From Vulcanimicrobiota bacterium (GTDB lineage Bacteria; Vulcanimicrobiota; Vulcanimicrobiia; Vulcanimicrobiales; Vulcanimicrobiaceae), in the NCBI GenBank assembly GCA_003167055.1, contig PMUE01000147.1, forward strand, positions 1-23,537: DNA of 23,537 nucleotides. Direction: 5' to 3'. Within the stretch, counting starts at the first letter, position 1. Each line of letters starts with the position of its first letter. The position numbers and the translations under genes were made by a program. This document shows positions 1 through 5,897 of this stretch, piece after piece. The notes beneath the pieces were generated by a model. That model saw only the letters and a list, made by a program, of their open reading frames with translations. It did not search any database and was not told the origin of the DNA.

Positions 1-668
1 TCTATGTGGTCGCGACCCCCATTGGCAATCTGGAGGACATCACATTGCGCGCTCTGCGCGTGCTGCGGGAGTGCGACGTGGTCGCGGCGGAGGATACGCG
101 CCATTCGGGACGGCTTTTGCAGCATTTCGGCATCTCCAAGCCGCTGCTGAGTTATTTCCAGTTCAATGAAGCCAGGCGCAGCGAGGAGATTTTGGAACGG
201 CTGCGGCGCGGGGAGAAGGTCGCGCTGGTGACGGACGCGGGCAGCCCCGGCATCAGCGATCCGGGGTCGCGGGACGTCGCGTCGGCGTTGGCGGCGGGAT
301 TGCGGGTGGAGGCGGTGCCGGGGCCGTGCGCACTGGTGGCGGCCTTGACGGCCAGCGGATTGCCCACCGATGAGTTCCATTTTGTGGGATTTCTGCCGCA
401 TAAAAGCGGGCAACGCCGCCGGCAATTGGAGGGCCTGCGGACCGTTCCCGGGACGCTGGTTTTCTACGAATCGCCCTACCGGATTATCAAGTTGCTGGAA
501 GAATTGGCCGGGTTGTACCCGATGCGTAAAGTGGTCTTGGCCAGGGAGTTAACGAAGAAGTTCGAGGAATTTCGACATGGCCTGCCGGGGCCGTTGCTGG
601 CGGAAATCCGCGCCACGGCTCCCAAAGGTGAATTCGTGGTTTTATTGGGTCCTGAACCCGATTTATAA
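1..668 (+). CDS. rsmI: 16S rRNA (cytidine-1402 2'-O)-methyltransferase RsmI, 5' end cut
   Basis: RsmI uses S-adenosylmethionine to 2'-O-methylate C1402 of 16S rRNA, near the decoding centre. The reading frame is already open at base 3 and begins YVVATPIGNLEDIT, the classic RsmI N-terminus, so the true start lies a few codons before the window; the GTG at base 6 is internal. Family motifs follow in order: AAEDTRHSGRLLQHF, LVTDAGSPGISDPGSR, EAVPGPCALVAALTASGLP, FYESPYRI and ARELTKKFEE. The tetrapyrrole-methylase fold is complete, but the protein stops just after GEFVVLLGP. The short C-terminal extension of many 270-290 residue RsmI proteins is therefore absent. No hairpin terminator is obvious before the next gene. 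Confidence 0.93.
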   Translation, partial: YVVATPIGNLEDITLRALRVLRECDVVAAEDTRHSGRLLQHFGISKPLLSYFQFNEARRSEEILERLRRGEKVALVTDAGSPGISDPGSRDVASALAAGLRVEAVPGPCALVAALTASGLPTDEFHFVGFLPHKSGQRRRQLEGLRTVPGTLVFYESPYRIIKLLEELAGLYPMRKVVLARELTKKFEEFRHGLPGPLLAEIRATAPKGEFVVLLGPEPDL

Positions 669-809
669 TCTTGTCAAATTTTTTTGTTGATTCGCTCCGG
701 CCTTTCCCGTAAGGTCGCGCCATTCAGCTTAGTCCCAGAGCAGAACGTTCGGTTTGAAAAGCCCGTGATGGGGACCGTTCGAGATAAAATGGGTAAAGAG
801 TAAAGTTTT

Positions 810-1265
810 ATGTCAGCAAAACTATTCGTCGGTAATCTTACCTTCACCGCGACAGAGAACGACTTGCAGGATCATTTCGCGCAAGCGGGCGTGGTGGTTT
901 CCGTTAACATCATGCAAGACCGCATGACCGGTCGTTCGCGAGGGTTCGCGTTCATCGAAATGAGCACCAAAGAGGACGCGGAAAAGGCCATTCAGATGTT
1001 CCATTCCAAGGACTTCCAAGGTCGTCCGCTGACCGTCAATGAAGCTCGTCCCCGCGAAGATCGTCCGCCCGGCGGCGGCGGTGGTGGTGGCGGTGGCGGC
1101 GGACGCGGTGGCGGCGGTGGCGGCGGCGGCTACTACGGCGGCGGTGGAGGCTCGACGACGGGTGGTGGCGGCGGCGGTTCCTCATATGTTGATGGCGCTG
1201 CAACGTCGGCTTCGACCACGTCCGGCGTGCAGAGCGGCAACGGGCTCGTTATTCTGATCTGGTGA
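810..1265 (+). CDS. RRM-type RNA-binding protein with glycine-rich tail
   Basis: This is a single RNA-recognition-motif protein of the bacterial glycine-rich class, which binds single-stranded RNA and is often cold- or stress-associated. RNP2 is LFVGNL (residues 5-10) and RNP1 is RGFAFIEM (about 44-51), each with exposed aromatics. The domain ends at LTVNEARPRED. A low-complexity tail of glycine with a few R, Y and S follows (about 89-125), encoded by GGC/GGT repeats. The last ~28 residues (from SSYVDGAATSAS) do not look like the usual R/G/Y-rich end of this family. The true end may be altered by a frameshift or a repeat-mediated assembly error. The ATG is preceded by AAAGAG at modest spacing. 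No operon partner is seen; the 140 bp upstream is AT-rich and probably holds its promoter. Confidence 0.85.
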   Translation: MSAKLFVGNLTFTATENDLQDHFAQAGVVVSVNIMQDRMTGRSRGFAFIEMSTKEDAEKAIQMFHSKDFQGRPLTVNEARPREDRPPGGGGGGGGGGGRGGGGGGGGYYGGGGGSTTGGGGGGSSYVDGAATSASTTSGVQSGNGLVILIW

Positions 1266-1390
1266 GCCAGCGCGCGATGTTGCGCAAATGTCTACCTAAC
1301 GCTTACATGCAGACTGCATTAGCTCGCAGTCCGAAATGGGCGAAATCCTCGATTTATGGCGATTTCTCGGAGAGGTCGCAGTCATCCGCA

Positions 1391-1428
1391 GTTGAAGTTT
1401 AGGGGTTCGATTCCCGTTGGCGCTACCA
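1391..1428 (+). ncRNA. tRNA-like 3' end (T-arm, acceptor strand, CCA)
   Basis: The segment contains a canonical T-loop, GGTTCGATTCC, in a stem with one G-G mismatch. A 7-nt acceptor strand TGGCGCT, discriminator A and an encoded CCA (1426-1428) follow, then directly a terminator. I could not pair a standard tRNA 5' half (expected near 1353) with this acceptor. A GGCGCTG at 1194 can pair with TGGCGCT over 7 positions (three wobbles) and is followed by TTCGAC, as in tmRNA. That would make a 235-nt RNA with no recognisable tag peptide and no convincing P2 helix, so a full ssrA gene is doubtful. It may be a real but divergent tmRNA 3' end or an orphan attachment-site remnant. Confidence 0.45.
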
Positions 1429-1432
1429 CTTG

Positions 1433-1460
1433 AGCCTCGTTACTACGGGGCTTTTCTTTT
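1433..1460 (+). terminator. Intrinsic terminator after the tRNA-like end
   Basis: A 7-bp stem, AGCCTCG (1433-1439) pairing with CGGGGCT (1446-1452) through one G-U pair, encloses the loop TTACTA. It is followed by a T-rich run to 1460. It sits 4 bases after the encoded CCA, where the terminator of a tRNA or tmRNA gene would be. Confidence 0.6.
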
Positions 1461-1495
1461 GTTTGTGGCTCATCTCGGTTTATTGGCTGGGGCGG

Positions 1496-1882
1496 CTATT
1501 TTGGCGCGACGTTAATGGTGACGGTCGTGCGTGTACCGCGATTGTCCTGGTACGTATACGTACACGAGCCGGGATAGCTGCCTTCGTAGACGTATTTGTT
1601 GATGACCTGAATGTCGCCGTTGCCGCCCATCGACGTGCTAATTGGATGAACGCGCGGGTATTCGAAGCACGTAGAGGCTTCCTTTACGATCTTGATCTCC
1701 ACCCATTCGCCTTTTGAGGCGCCGGGTTTACGCGTGACGGTGACCGTCTCGCGTTGTCCAACCCGTAGGTTCAACGTCGAAGGCGAAGCGGTGAGTGTTG
1801 GATTGGCTACGGCTGTGGCTAGCGTCGACGCAGCAATGAGGCTGAAGGCGTTGACATGAAAGAGTGCGCGCGCGATGAACAA
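1496..1882 (-). CDS. Small exported protein, beta-rich
   Basis: A 128-residue protein with a hydrophobic N-terminal segment (about residues 4-25, ending AVANP) that reads as a Sec signal peptide. The mature part has alternating beta-type sequence: LTASPSTLNLRVGQRETVTVTR, then YTYQDNRGTRTTVTINVAP. This recalls single Ig-like/BIG-type beta-sandwich domains, though I cannot assign a family. Two cysteines could form one disulfide. The start is TTG, supported by GGAGG on the minus strand (1891-1895) eight bases upstream. It is the last gene of a leftward run of small exported proteins and lies 46 bp downstream of the next one. Function unknown. Confidence 0.7.
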   Translation of the reverse strand: MFIARALFHVNAFSLIAASTLATAVANPTLTASPSTLNLRVGQRETVTVTRKPGASKGEWVEIKIVKEASTCFEYPRVHPISTSMGGNGDIQVINKYVYEGSYPGSCTYTYQDNRGTRTTVTINVAPK

Positions 1883-1928
1883 TACGGGAACCTCCGTCTA
1901 TCGGCTGATGACCGTCTCCCCCACAGGA

Positions 1929-2264
1929 TCAGTGCGGGGGATAGATCTCGTAGGTGTTGTTACCGACCTGCCTGATGGTGCACGTCCAGGTAGCCCATCC
2001 GCGGGGTGGCATGGGTGTAACGTCCCACCGGCCGTTGCTACCTTGGCTCTTGACCCAAATCGCGCAACCGTTGCTGCGCTTCGTGTCGCGGAACGACACG
2101 GCGGTCGCCGCCATTGGGCAACGAAAGCCGCCGCTGATCTCGTGGCACTTGTTCGAGTCCCACGGCCTCAGGCCGTCTTTCCCGTAGACGTAGCAGTCGG
2201 CGCTGGCGATCCCCGTTGCGGCAAAAAGTGTTGCCAACAGCGCTCCAAAGAACCGATGTCCCAC
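1929..2264 (-). CDS. Small cysteine-rich exported protein
   Basis: A 111-residue protein starting at GTG, chosen because GAGGAGG (plus positions 2272-2278) lies seven bases upstream and the product then begins with a compact signal peptide (GHRFFGALLATLFAATGIASA). A longer frame to 2303 exists but would bury the signal sequence. The mature protein has several cysteines and tryptophans (DCYVYGKDG, KCHEI, FRCP, GCAIWV, WTCTIRQ), which suggests a disulfide-stabilised periplasmic or secreted domain. It lies 35 bp downstream of the next gene in the leftward cluster. Family not recognised; it lacks the N-N-x-T segment of its neighbours. Confidence 0.7.
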   Translation of the reverse strand: MGHRFFGALLATLFAATGIASADCYVYGKDGLRPWDSNKCHEISGGFRCPMAATAVSFRDTKRSNGCAIWVKSQGSNGRWDVTPMPPRGWATWTCTIRQVGNNTYEIYPPH

Positions 2265-2299
2265 GATCGAGCCTCCTCGTCCTAGTAATCTAGATCCGG

Positions 2300-2692
2300 T
2301 CATCGCGGCATCTTGTCGCCAAGCTCCAGCCAGCAGCCCCGTGAGCCTTTCTCGGGAACAAAGAAACCGATAACCTTGCCTTTACTGTCGATGGGGAAAT
2401 TAACGTGGACGGCCGCCTCGGTGTCACAAAGCTTTTTGCCGTTCTTGTCCATGAACTCGTATCGCACGGTATAAATGGACATCCCCGCATAGTTCCCGGA
2501 TTCCCAGGTGCGTTCCGATCTCGGACCGAGATGGCCCCAGTCTATCTGTCTTCCGGCATGGTAGATCGTAATCCAGACCGGGTTGTCCGAAGCATTCCAA
2601 GTGGTCATCCCGTAACGTGCATCCGCGCGCAACGCAGGAACAAGCATCGCGATTGTTAGCGCCAACAGAGCAAGGCGCACGATGTTAGGCAA
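2300..2692 (-). CDS. Small exported protein, N-N-x-T-like family
   Basis: A 130-residue exported protein. I chose TTG at 2692 because AAGGAGG (plus 2702-2708) precedes it at good spacing and the signal peptide (VRLALLALTIAMLVPALRADA) follows at once. A much longer frame continues upstream to 3166 but only shadows the next gene. The mature part reads TWNASDNPVWITIYHAGRQIDWGHLGPR, then VRYEF ... LCDTEAAVHV and a final GCWLEL. It shares the VTIYH/WITIYH stretch and the R-x-E ... C ... EA pattern with the gene at 2707-3099. Its ribosome-binding site overlaps the stop of that gene, so the two are probably translated together. Function unknown. Confidence 0.75.
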   Translation of the reverse strand: MPNIVRLALLALTIAMLVPALRADARYGMTTWNASDNPVWITIYHAGRQIDWGHLGPRSERTWESGNYAGMSIYTVRYEFMDKNGKKLCDTEAAVHVNFPIDSKGKVIGFFVPEKGSRGCWLELGDKMPR

Positions 2693-2706
2693 ACTATCAA
2701 CCCTCC

Positions 2707-3099
2707 TTAGCGGATGGTGATGTAGAAGCGGGTATCGCTTTGCAAGGTCGCCGTACGCTGCACGTGCGGGACCGTGCTTGTGTCGTGATAGCTGGCCTCG
2801 ACGTCCACGATGCGTCCGCCGTTGCAGGTGTCGTGGCGGGTCACTTCGGCGCGTACTTTGACGTCGCTCCAATCGACCGAGCCGGCGAAGTTCGCGCCCG
2901 CCTTCACGTAACGGGGCTGGAGCGTACCGCCGGCGACCTGCCAGGTCGGATGCTCGCCGCCGAGGCTGTGGTAGATGGTCACGTACGCGCAGAGCTTCGA
3001 GTTGTTGATGAATACGAAGCCCCCCATCTTTGCCGATGCGGGCTGCGGTGCGACCACCAGGACGAGCAGCAGCGCCGCCGCCGAACGAGCGATATTCAC
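2707..3099 (-). CDS. Small exported protein, N-N-x-T family
   Basis: A 130-residue exported protein starting at GTG (3099), with AAAGGAGA (plus 3109-3116) nine bases upstream. A longer in-frame ATG at 3150 would put 17 charged residues before the signal peptide and has no comparable site. The signal peptide is IARSAAALLLVLVVAPQPASA. The mature protein shows the family pattern: VFINNSKLCAYVTIYH, then W-Q-V, VKVRAEV, C-N-G-G and VDVEASYH. It is all-beta in appearance and ends FYITIR. It lies 14 bp upstream of the 2300-2692 gene, probably in the same transcript. The N-N-[ST] opening recalls families such as DUF1036, but this is a resemblance, not an assignment. Confidence 0.8.
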   Translation of the reverse strand: MNIARSAAALLLVLVVAPQPASAKMGGFVFINNSKLCAYVTIYHSLGGEHPTWQVAGGTLQPRYVKAGANFAGSVDWSDVKVRAEVTRHDTCNGGRIVDVEASYHDTSTVPHVQRTATLQSDTRFYITIR

Positions 3100-3206
3100 G
3101 GTATACTGTCTCCTTTTGCCTCTGCCGGAAGCACAGGCTTCGCAGTTCACGGCGGGAAGTCCCCACCTAGCGCGATGCGCAGTCCGCTTGTAGCGAGAGG
3201 GAGCTT

Positions 3207-3332
3207 ATGAAAAAGGCCTTATTCTTCGTATTGCTCAGTTTGCTGCTTCCGATGGCTTTGCTGCGGCCGGCCGACGCCGGGCGCGAAGTTACCGCAAAAA
3301 ACGAGACACCGATGTCGACTTTCACCGAATAG
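3207..3332 (+). pseudogene. Truncated exported-protein paralog (signal peptide plus start of mature part)
   Basis: A 41-codon frame on the plus strand starts MKKALFFVLLSLLLPMALL, nearly the same signal peptide as the minus-strand genes at 3437-3808 and 3167-3436. It then reads AGREVTAKNETPMSTF before TAG. GAGGGAG stands just before the ATG. The mature domain is missing beyond the first strand with its N-E-T, where the sequence runs into an oppositely oriented paralog. I read it as the 5' end of a family gene that has lost its remainder; a very short secreted peptide cannot be excluded. Confidence 0.45.
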
Positions 3333-3436
3333 CTCGTTTTGTTATTGACCCAAATTCTTCCGGTCGCGAAGGCCGGCTGAATCAGTGCTAATGGAAGAAC
3401 CAAGCTTAGCAATACAAAAAATGCTTTTTTTATCAT
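3207..3436. repeat. Imperfect 230-bp inverted repeat of paralog 5' ends
   Basis: The plus-strand start at 3207 and the minus-strand start at 3436 are equidistant from a centre near 3321. Both arms encode a signal peptide of 24 residues and then an N-x-T segment. The inner arms keep AAAACGAG against CTCGTTTT with about 30 bases between them. The arms have diverged (roughly two thirds identical by eye), so this is not a perfect fold-back. Confidence 0.6.
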
Positions 3437-3808
3437 CTACAATCCCGGTGCGATTGTGTTGACGGTGCAATAACCCTGCGCTGCGCTCGCCGGCATCAAG
3501 TTGAAATTAAATGCGACGACGTACTTGACGTTCGCCCAGCAACTGCCATGGCGGGTCGGGTGCTGCATCGTGCCGCCCACCATCACGACCTCTATTCCTG
3601 CGGTTCCGCACGGAGTGTCGATGGTTCGCGTCGACTTGGGAAGTATGTTATTTGAGTAGCTGTACGGGTTACATCCTTGCGTCGAAAAGGTAACGATAAT
3701 GGGATAGTCCGTTTTGTTATGAATCGTGTAGATTTTGTTCGCGAAGGCCGGCTGACTCCAGGCCAGCGGAAGAACCAAGCTTAGCAACACAAAAAGAGCT
3801 TTTTTCAT
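3437..3808 (-). CDS. Small exported protein, N-N/H-N-K-T family
   Basis: A 123-residue exported protein. ATG at 3808 is chosen because AGAGGA lies just upstream and the signal peptide follows (MKKALFVLLSLVLPLAWSQ, PAFA). The frame extends to 4003 but that part has no signal sequence and overlaps the regulator region. The mature part begins KIYTIHNKTDYPIIVTFSTQGC, the family-type N-K-T strand, followed by four more cysteines (CGTAG, SCWAN, GYCTV) that could form disulfides. It is the first gene of the leftward cluster, about 70 bp from the ArsR operators, so it may share regulation with the divergent arsR gene. Function unknown. Confidence 0.8.
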   Translation of the reverse strand: MKKALFVLLSLVLPLAWSQPAFANKIYTIHNKTDYPIIVTFSTQGCNPYSYSNNILPKSTRTIDTPCGTAGIEVVMVGGTMQHPTRHGSCWANVKYVVAFNFNLMPASAAQGYCTVNTIAPGL

Positions 3809-3879
3809 AAGGTCCTCTTTCAAGCTAGTGCGCTCGTGGCCGTCACGACCACTTTGGCGCAAGTACAAAACGTCCCTTG

Positions 3880-3899
3880 ACGCAACCGGGGGGTTGCGT
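3880..3899. promoter_or_regulatory. ArsR-type operator 1 (perfect inverted repeat)
   Basis: Arms ACGCAACC (3880-3887) and GGTTGCGT (3892-3899) form a perfect 8-bp inverted repeat around GGGG. From memory, the GCAACC-N4-GGTTGC pattern resembles sites in front of ArsR-family operons. It lies between the divergent gene at 3808 and the arsR promoter, with its centre 46 bp from operator 2. Confidence 0.65.
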
Positions 3900-3920
3900 A
3901 TATCCGCGCTGCGTGGTAAA

Positions 3921-3949
3921 TTGACATGCAACTGGGGGGTTGCATTATG
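3921..3949 (+). promoter_or_regulatory. arsR promoter with embedded operator 2
   Basis: The -35 is TTGACA (3921-3926). A 16-nt spacer precedes CATTAT (3943-3948) as a -10. The spacer is filled by a second palindrome, ATGCAACT (3926-3933) against GGTTGCAT (3938-3945), with one mismatch. A repressor bound here would cover the promoter core, implying autoregulation. Transcription would begin near 3955. Confidence 0.6.
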
Positions 3950-4005
3950 TGGACAACAACTGATTGCATCGAAAAAGTCGAGAAGTATTTGCTGTCGGCG
4001 CAATC

Positions 4006-4320
4006 GTGAAAGTTCTACCGGCTCTCTCGGCGCTTGGCGACGAGTCGCGCTTGCAACTCGTCATCAAGCTCTGTCGAAACGGGCCGCAGTCAATCGCAAG
4101 ACTCACCGAAGGTGCAGGTATCTCGCGGCAAGGCGTGACGAAGCATCTGCACGCCCTACATGAAGCGGGTCTTGTTCGGCGCGAGCGCAGCGGTCGCGAA
4201 CAAATTTGGAGACTCGAGCCCAAGCGCCTCGATGAGGTACGTCGCTACTTAGCGCAGATCTCGCAGCAATGGGACGACGCTCTCGAGCGGCTTAAGGCGG
4301 CGGTGGAAAAGGAACACTAG
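4006..4320 (+). CDS. ArsR-family winged-helix transcriptional regulator
   Basis: A 104-residue winged-helix protein: VLPALSALGDESRLQLVIKLC opens the domain, the recognition helix is GISRQGVTKHLHALHEAGLV and the wing is RRERSGREQIWRL. No metal-binding ELCVCDL motif is present, so it is not a classical arsenic sensor. It is closer to ArsR proteins that sense small molecules or pair with SRPBCC proteins. GTG at 4006 is chosen because it precedes the conserved domain and lies downstream of the predicted transcription start. An in-frame TTG at 3964 would add 14 residues. No strong ribosome-binding site marks either. It leads an apparent operon with the decarboxylase (62 bp gap) and is probably autorepressed through the two upstream palindromes. 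Confidence 0.85.
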   Translation: MKVLPALSALGDESRLQLVIKLCRNGPQSIARLTEGAGISRQGVTKHLHALHEAGLVRRERSGREQIWRLEPKRLDEVRRYLAQISQQWDDALERLKAAVEKEH

Positions 4321-4382
4321 TTAGATTGGGGCGCAAGATTCGGGTAGACGGTGGACGTGCGGAGCGCTACTCTGCGCCTAGA

Positions 4383-5768
4383 ATGATCACCAAAAACTCG
4401 TTTCAACCGGCGCTGAGTGCGGCATTTGAAGAGGCCGTTGCTTTTCTCGGCTCACTCGACGAGGCGAGCGTCAATGCAACGGCCGACGTTGAGGAGCTTC
4501 GAAACCGGCTCGTGCGACCGCTGGCCGATACGCCGCTCGATCCCGCGCTGGTCATCGAGGAGCTCGTTCGCGACGTGAAGGGCGGTTTGCTCGGGATGCC
4601 GGGCGGACGTTTCTTTGCATGGGTGATCGGTGGTTCGCTGCCGGCGGCTCTGGCGGCGGATTGGCTGACGTCGGCTTGGGATCAGAATGCCGCACTCTAT
4701 GCATGCAGTCCGGCATCGTCAATCGTCGAGGAGGCTGCCGGCGCATGGCTCAAAGAGCTGCTTCGCATTCCGCCGGCCTCGAGCTTCGCCTTCGTCACCG
4801 GATGCCAGATGGTGCACGTCACGTGTTTGGCTGCCGCTCGTCACGCGCTGCTCGCACGCAGAGGTTGGGACGTGGAGGCTCGCGGGCTCGCGGGTGCCCC
4901 GTCGATTCATCTGATTTCAAGCGAAAATCGCCACGCCTCGATCGACCGCGCGGTACGCTTGCTTGGCCTAGGCACGGAGAACCTGGAATTCATTGAAGCA
5001 AACGTGTATGAAGCGATGCAGCCATCTGCGTTGCGTCGAATGCTGGGGGCGCATGAACACGGGTCGTGCATCGTGTTGTTGCAGGCTGGCGATATCAATA
5101 CTGGCGTGTTCGACCCTTTCGAAACGTTGATCCCGATCGCGAAGGAGCACGGAGCCTGGGTTCACGTGGACGGCGCGTTCGGTCTCTGGGCTGCGGCTTC
5201 GCCGCGCTATCGCGCACTCACGGATGGTACCGAGGGCGCCGATTCATGGGCAGCCGACGGGCACAAATGGTTGAATGTGCCGTTCGATTGCGGGTATGCT
5301 TTTGTTGCCGATGCGCATGCGCATCAGGCGTCGATATCGGCGCGCGCACCGTACATTGCCGAGAGCGCAACTGCCCACGATCAAATCGATTGGAACCCCG
5401 AATGGTCCCGTCGCGCTCGGGGGTTTCCAACCTATGCGGCGCTACGACAACTCGGCCGCAACGGCGTTGCCGAGTTGATCGATCGATCGTGCGAGCACGC
5501 TCGAGCACTCGTTGAGGGAATCGGCGCGCTACCAGGCGCGCAAGTGCTATGGCCGCCGCTGCTCAATCAGGGACTCGTGCGCTTCGGCGATCGAACGGAA
5601 GAAGTGATTGATGGCATAGTTGCGGGAGGAGAAGCGTTCTTCGGCCCGACCACTTGGCGTGGCTTGCGCGCAATGCGCGTGAGTGTCCTCAATTGGCAGA
5701 CGGCAGAAGGCGACGTGCAACGCGCAATCGCCTCCGTTGAAGCGGTCCTTCAGTCCCTGATATGTTGA
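4383..5768 (+). CDS. Pyridoxal-phosphate-dependent decarboxylase (group II / aromatic amino acid type)
   Basis: A 461-residue fold-type I PLP enzyme of the group II decarboxylase family (DOPA/tyrosine/glutamate decarboxylase type), close to the usual 470-500 residues. Visible: SSENRHASIDRA with the ring-stacking His (about residue 184), VHVDGAFGLWA with the Asp that pairs with the pyridine nitrogen (about 263), and DGHKWLNVPFDCG with the Schiff-base Lys (about 295). The substrate cannot be read from sequence; AFG replaces the common A-[AW]-G/GG context. ATG at 4383 is taken; an in-frame TTG at 4326 just after arsR would add 19 residues. Neither has a clear Shine-Dalgarno site. Position behind arsR suggests inducible expression. 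Confidence 0.88.
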   Translation: MITKNSFQPALSAAFEEAVAFLGSLDEASVNATADVEELRNRLVRPLADTPLDPALVIEELVRDVKGGLLGMPGGRFFAWVIGGSLPAALAADWLTSAWDQNAALYACSPASSIVEEAAGAWLKELLRIPPASSFAFVTGCQMVHVTCLAAARHALLARRGWDVEARGLAGAPSIHLISSENRHASIDRAVRLLGLGTENLEFIEANVYEAMQPSALRRMLGAHEHGSCIVLLQAGDINTGVFDPFETLIPIAKEHGAWVHVDGAFGLWAAASPRYRALTDGTEGADSWAADGHKWLNVPFDCGYAFVADAHAHQASISARAPYIAESATAHDQIDWNPEWSRRARGFPTYAALRQLGRNGVAELIDRSCEHARALVEGIGALPGAQVLWPPLLNQGLVRFGDRTEEVIDGIVAGGEAFFGPTTWRGLRAMRVSVLNWQTAEGDVQRAIASVEAVLQSLIC

Positions 5769-5897
5769 TAGCCCGCCAGGGAAGGCTTGCGGTCTGAATA
5801 GAAGCTATGCCCATGCTCTCATCACGCAGACCTATTCGTTCACGCAATCGCAGCCGGCTGCCGACGCCATGACGGCGCTCGAAAGTCTGTGCCCGTG

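Larger units (their letters stand above)
3167..3436 (-). pseudogene. Truncated exported-protein paralog running into an inverted copy
   Basis: It starts with ATG directly after the TAG of the upstream gene (no spacer). The product begins MIKKAFFVLLSLVLPLALIQ, PAFA, then RIWVNNKTSYSVKVDIG, a normal family beginning. From about residue 44 the frame reads antisense to the inverted signal-peptide copy at 3207-3332, so its last ~45 residues are not a family domain. The first 75 bp closely resemble those of 3437-3808, suggesting a recent tandem duplication followed by loss of the 3' part. It may still yield an exported short protein, but probably not a functional family member. Confidence 0.5.

Noticed and set aside
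1194..1428. A complete tmRNA (ssrA) gene.
   Set aside because: The 5' acceptor pairing uses three wobbles, the spacing to TTCGAC is off, and no frame gives a tag ending in Ala-Ala before a stop. Kept only as a hypothesis in the findings.
2693..3166. N-terminal extension of the exported protein at 2300-2692 to a 288-residue protein.
   Set aside because: The extra part is antisense-free but overlaps the 2707-3099 gene in another frame, is arginine-rich shadow sequence and would bury the signal peptide.
3880..3945. A CRISPR or tandem repeat array formed by the two GGGGGGTTGC copies.
   Set aside because: There are only two copies and each is an inverted repeat in a promoter, which fits operators.
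3947..4009. A 20-codon frame (MWTTTDCIEKVEKYLLSAQS) ending over the arsR GTG as a possible leader peptide.
   Set aside because: Its ATG lies at or before the predicted transcription start near 3955, and it has no ribosome-binding site.
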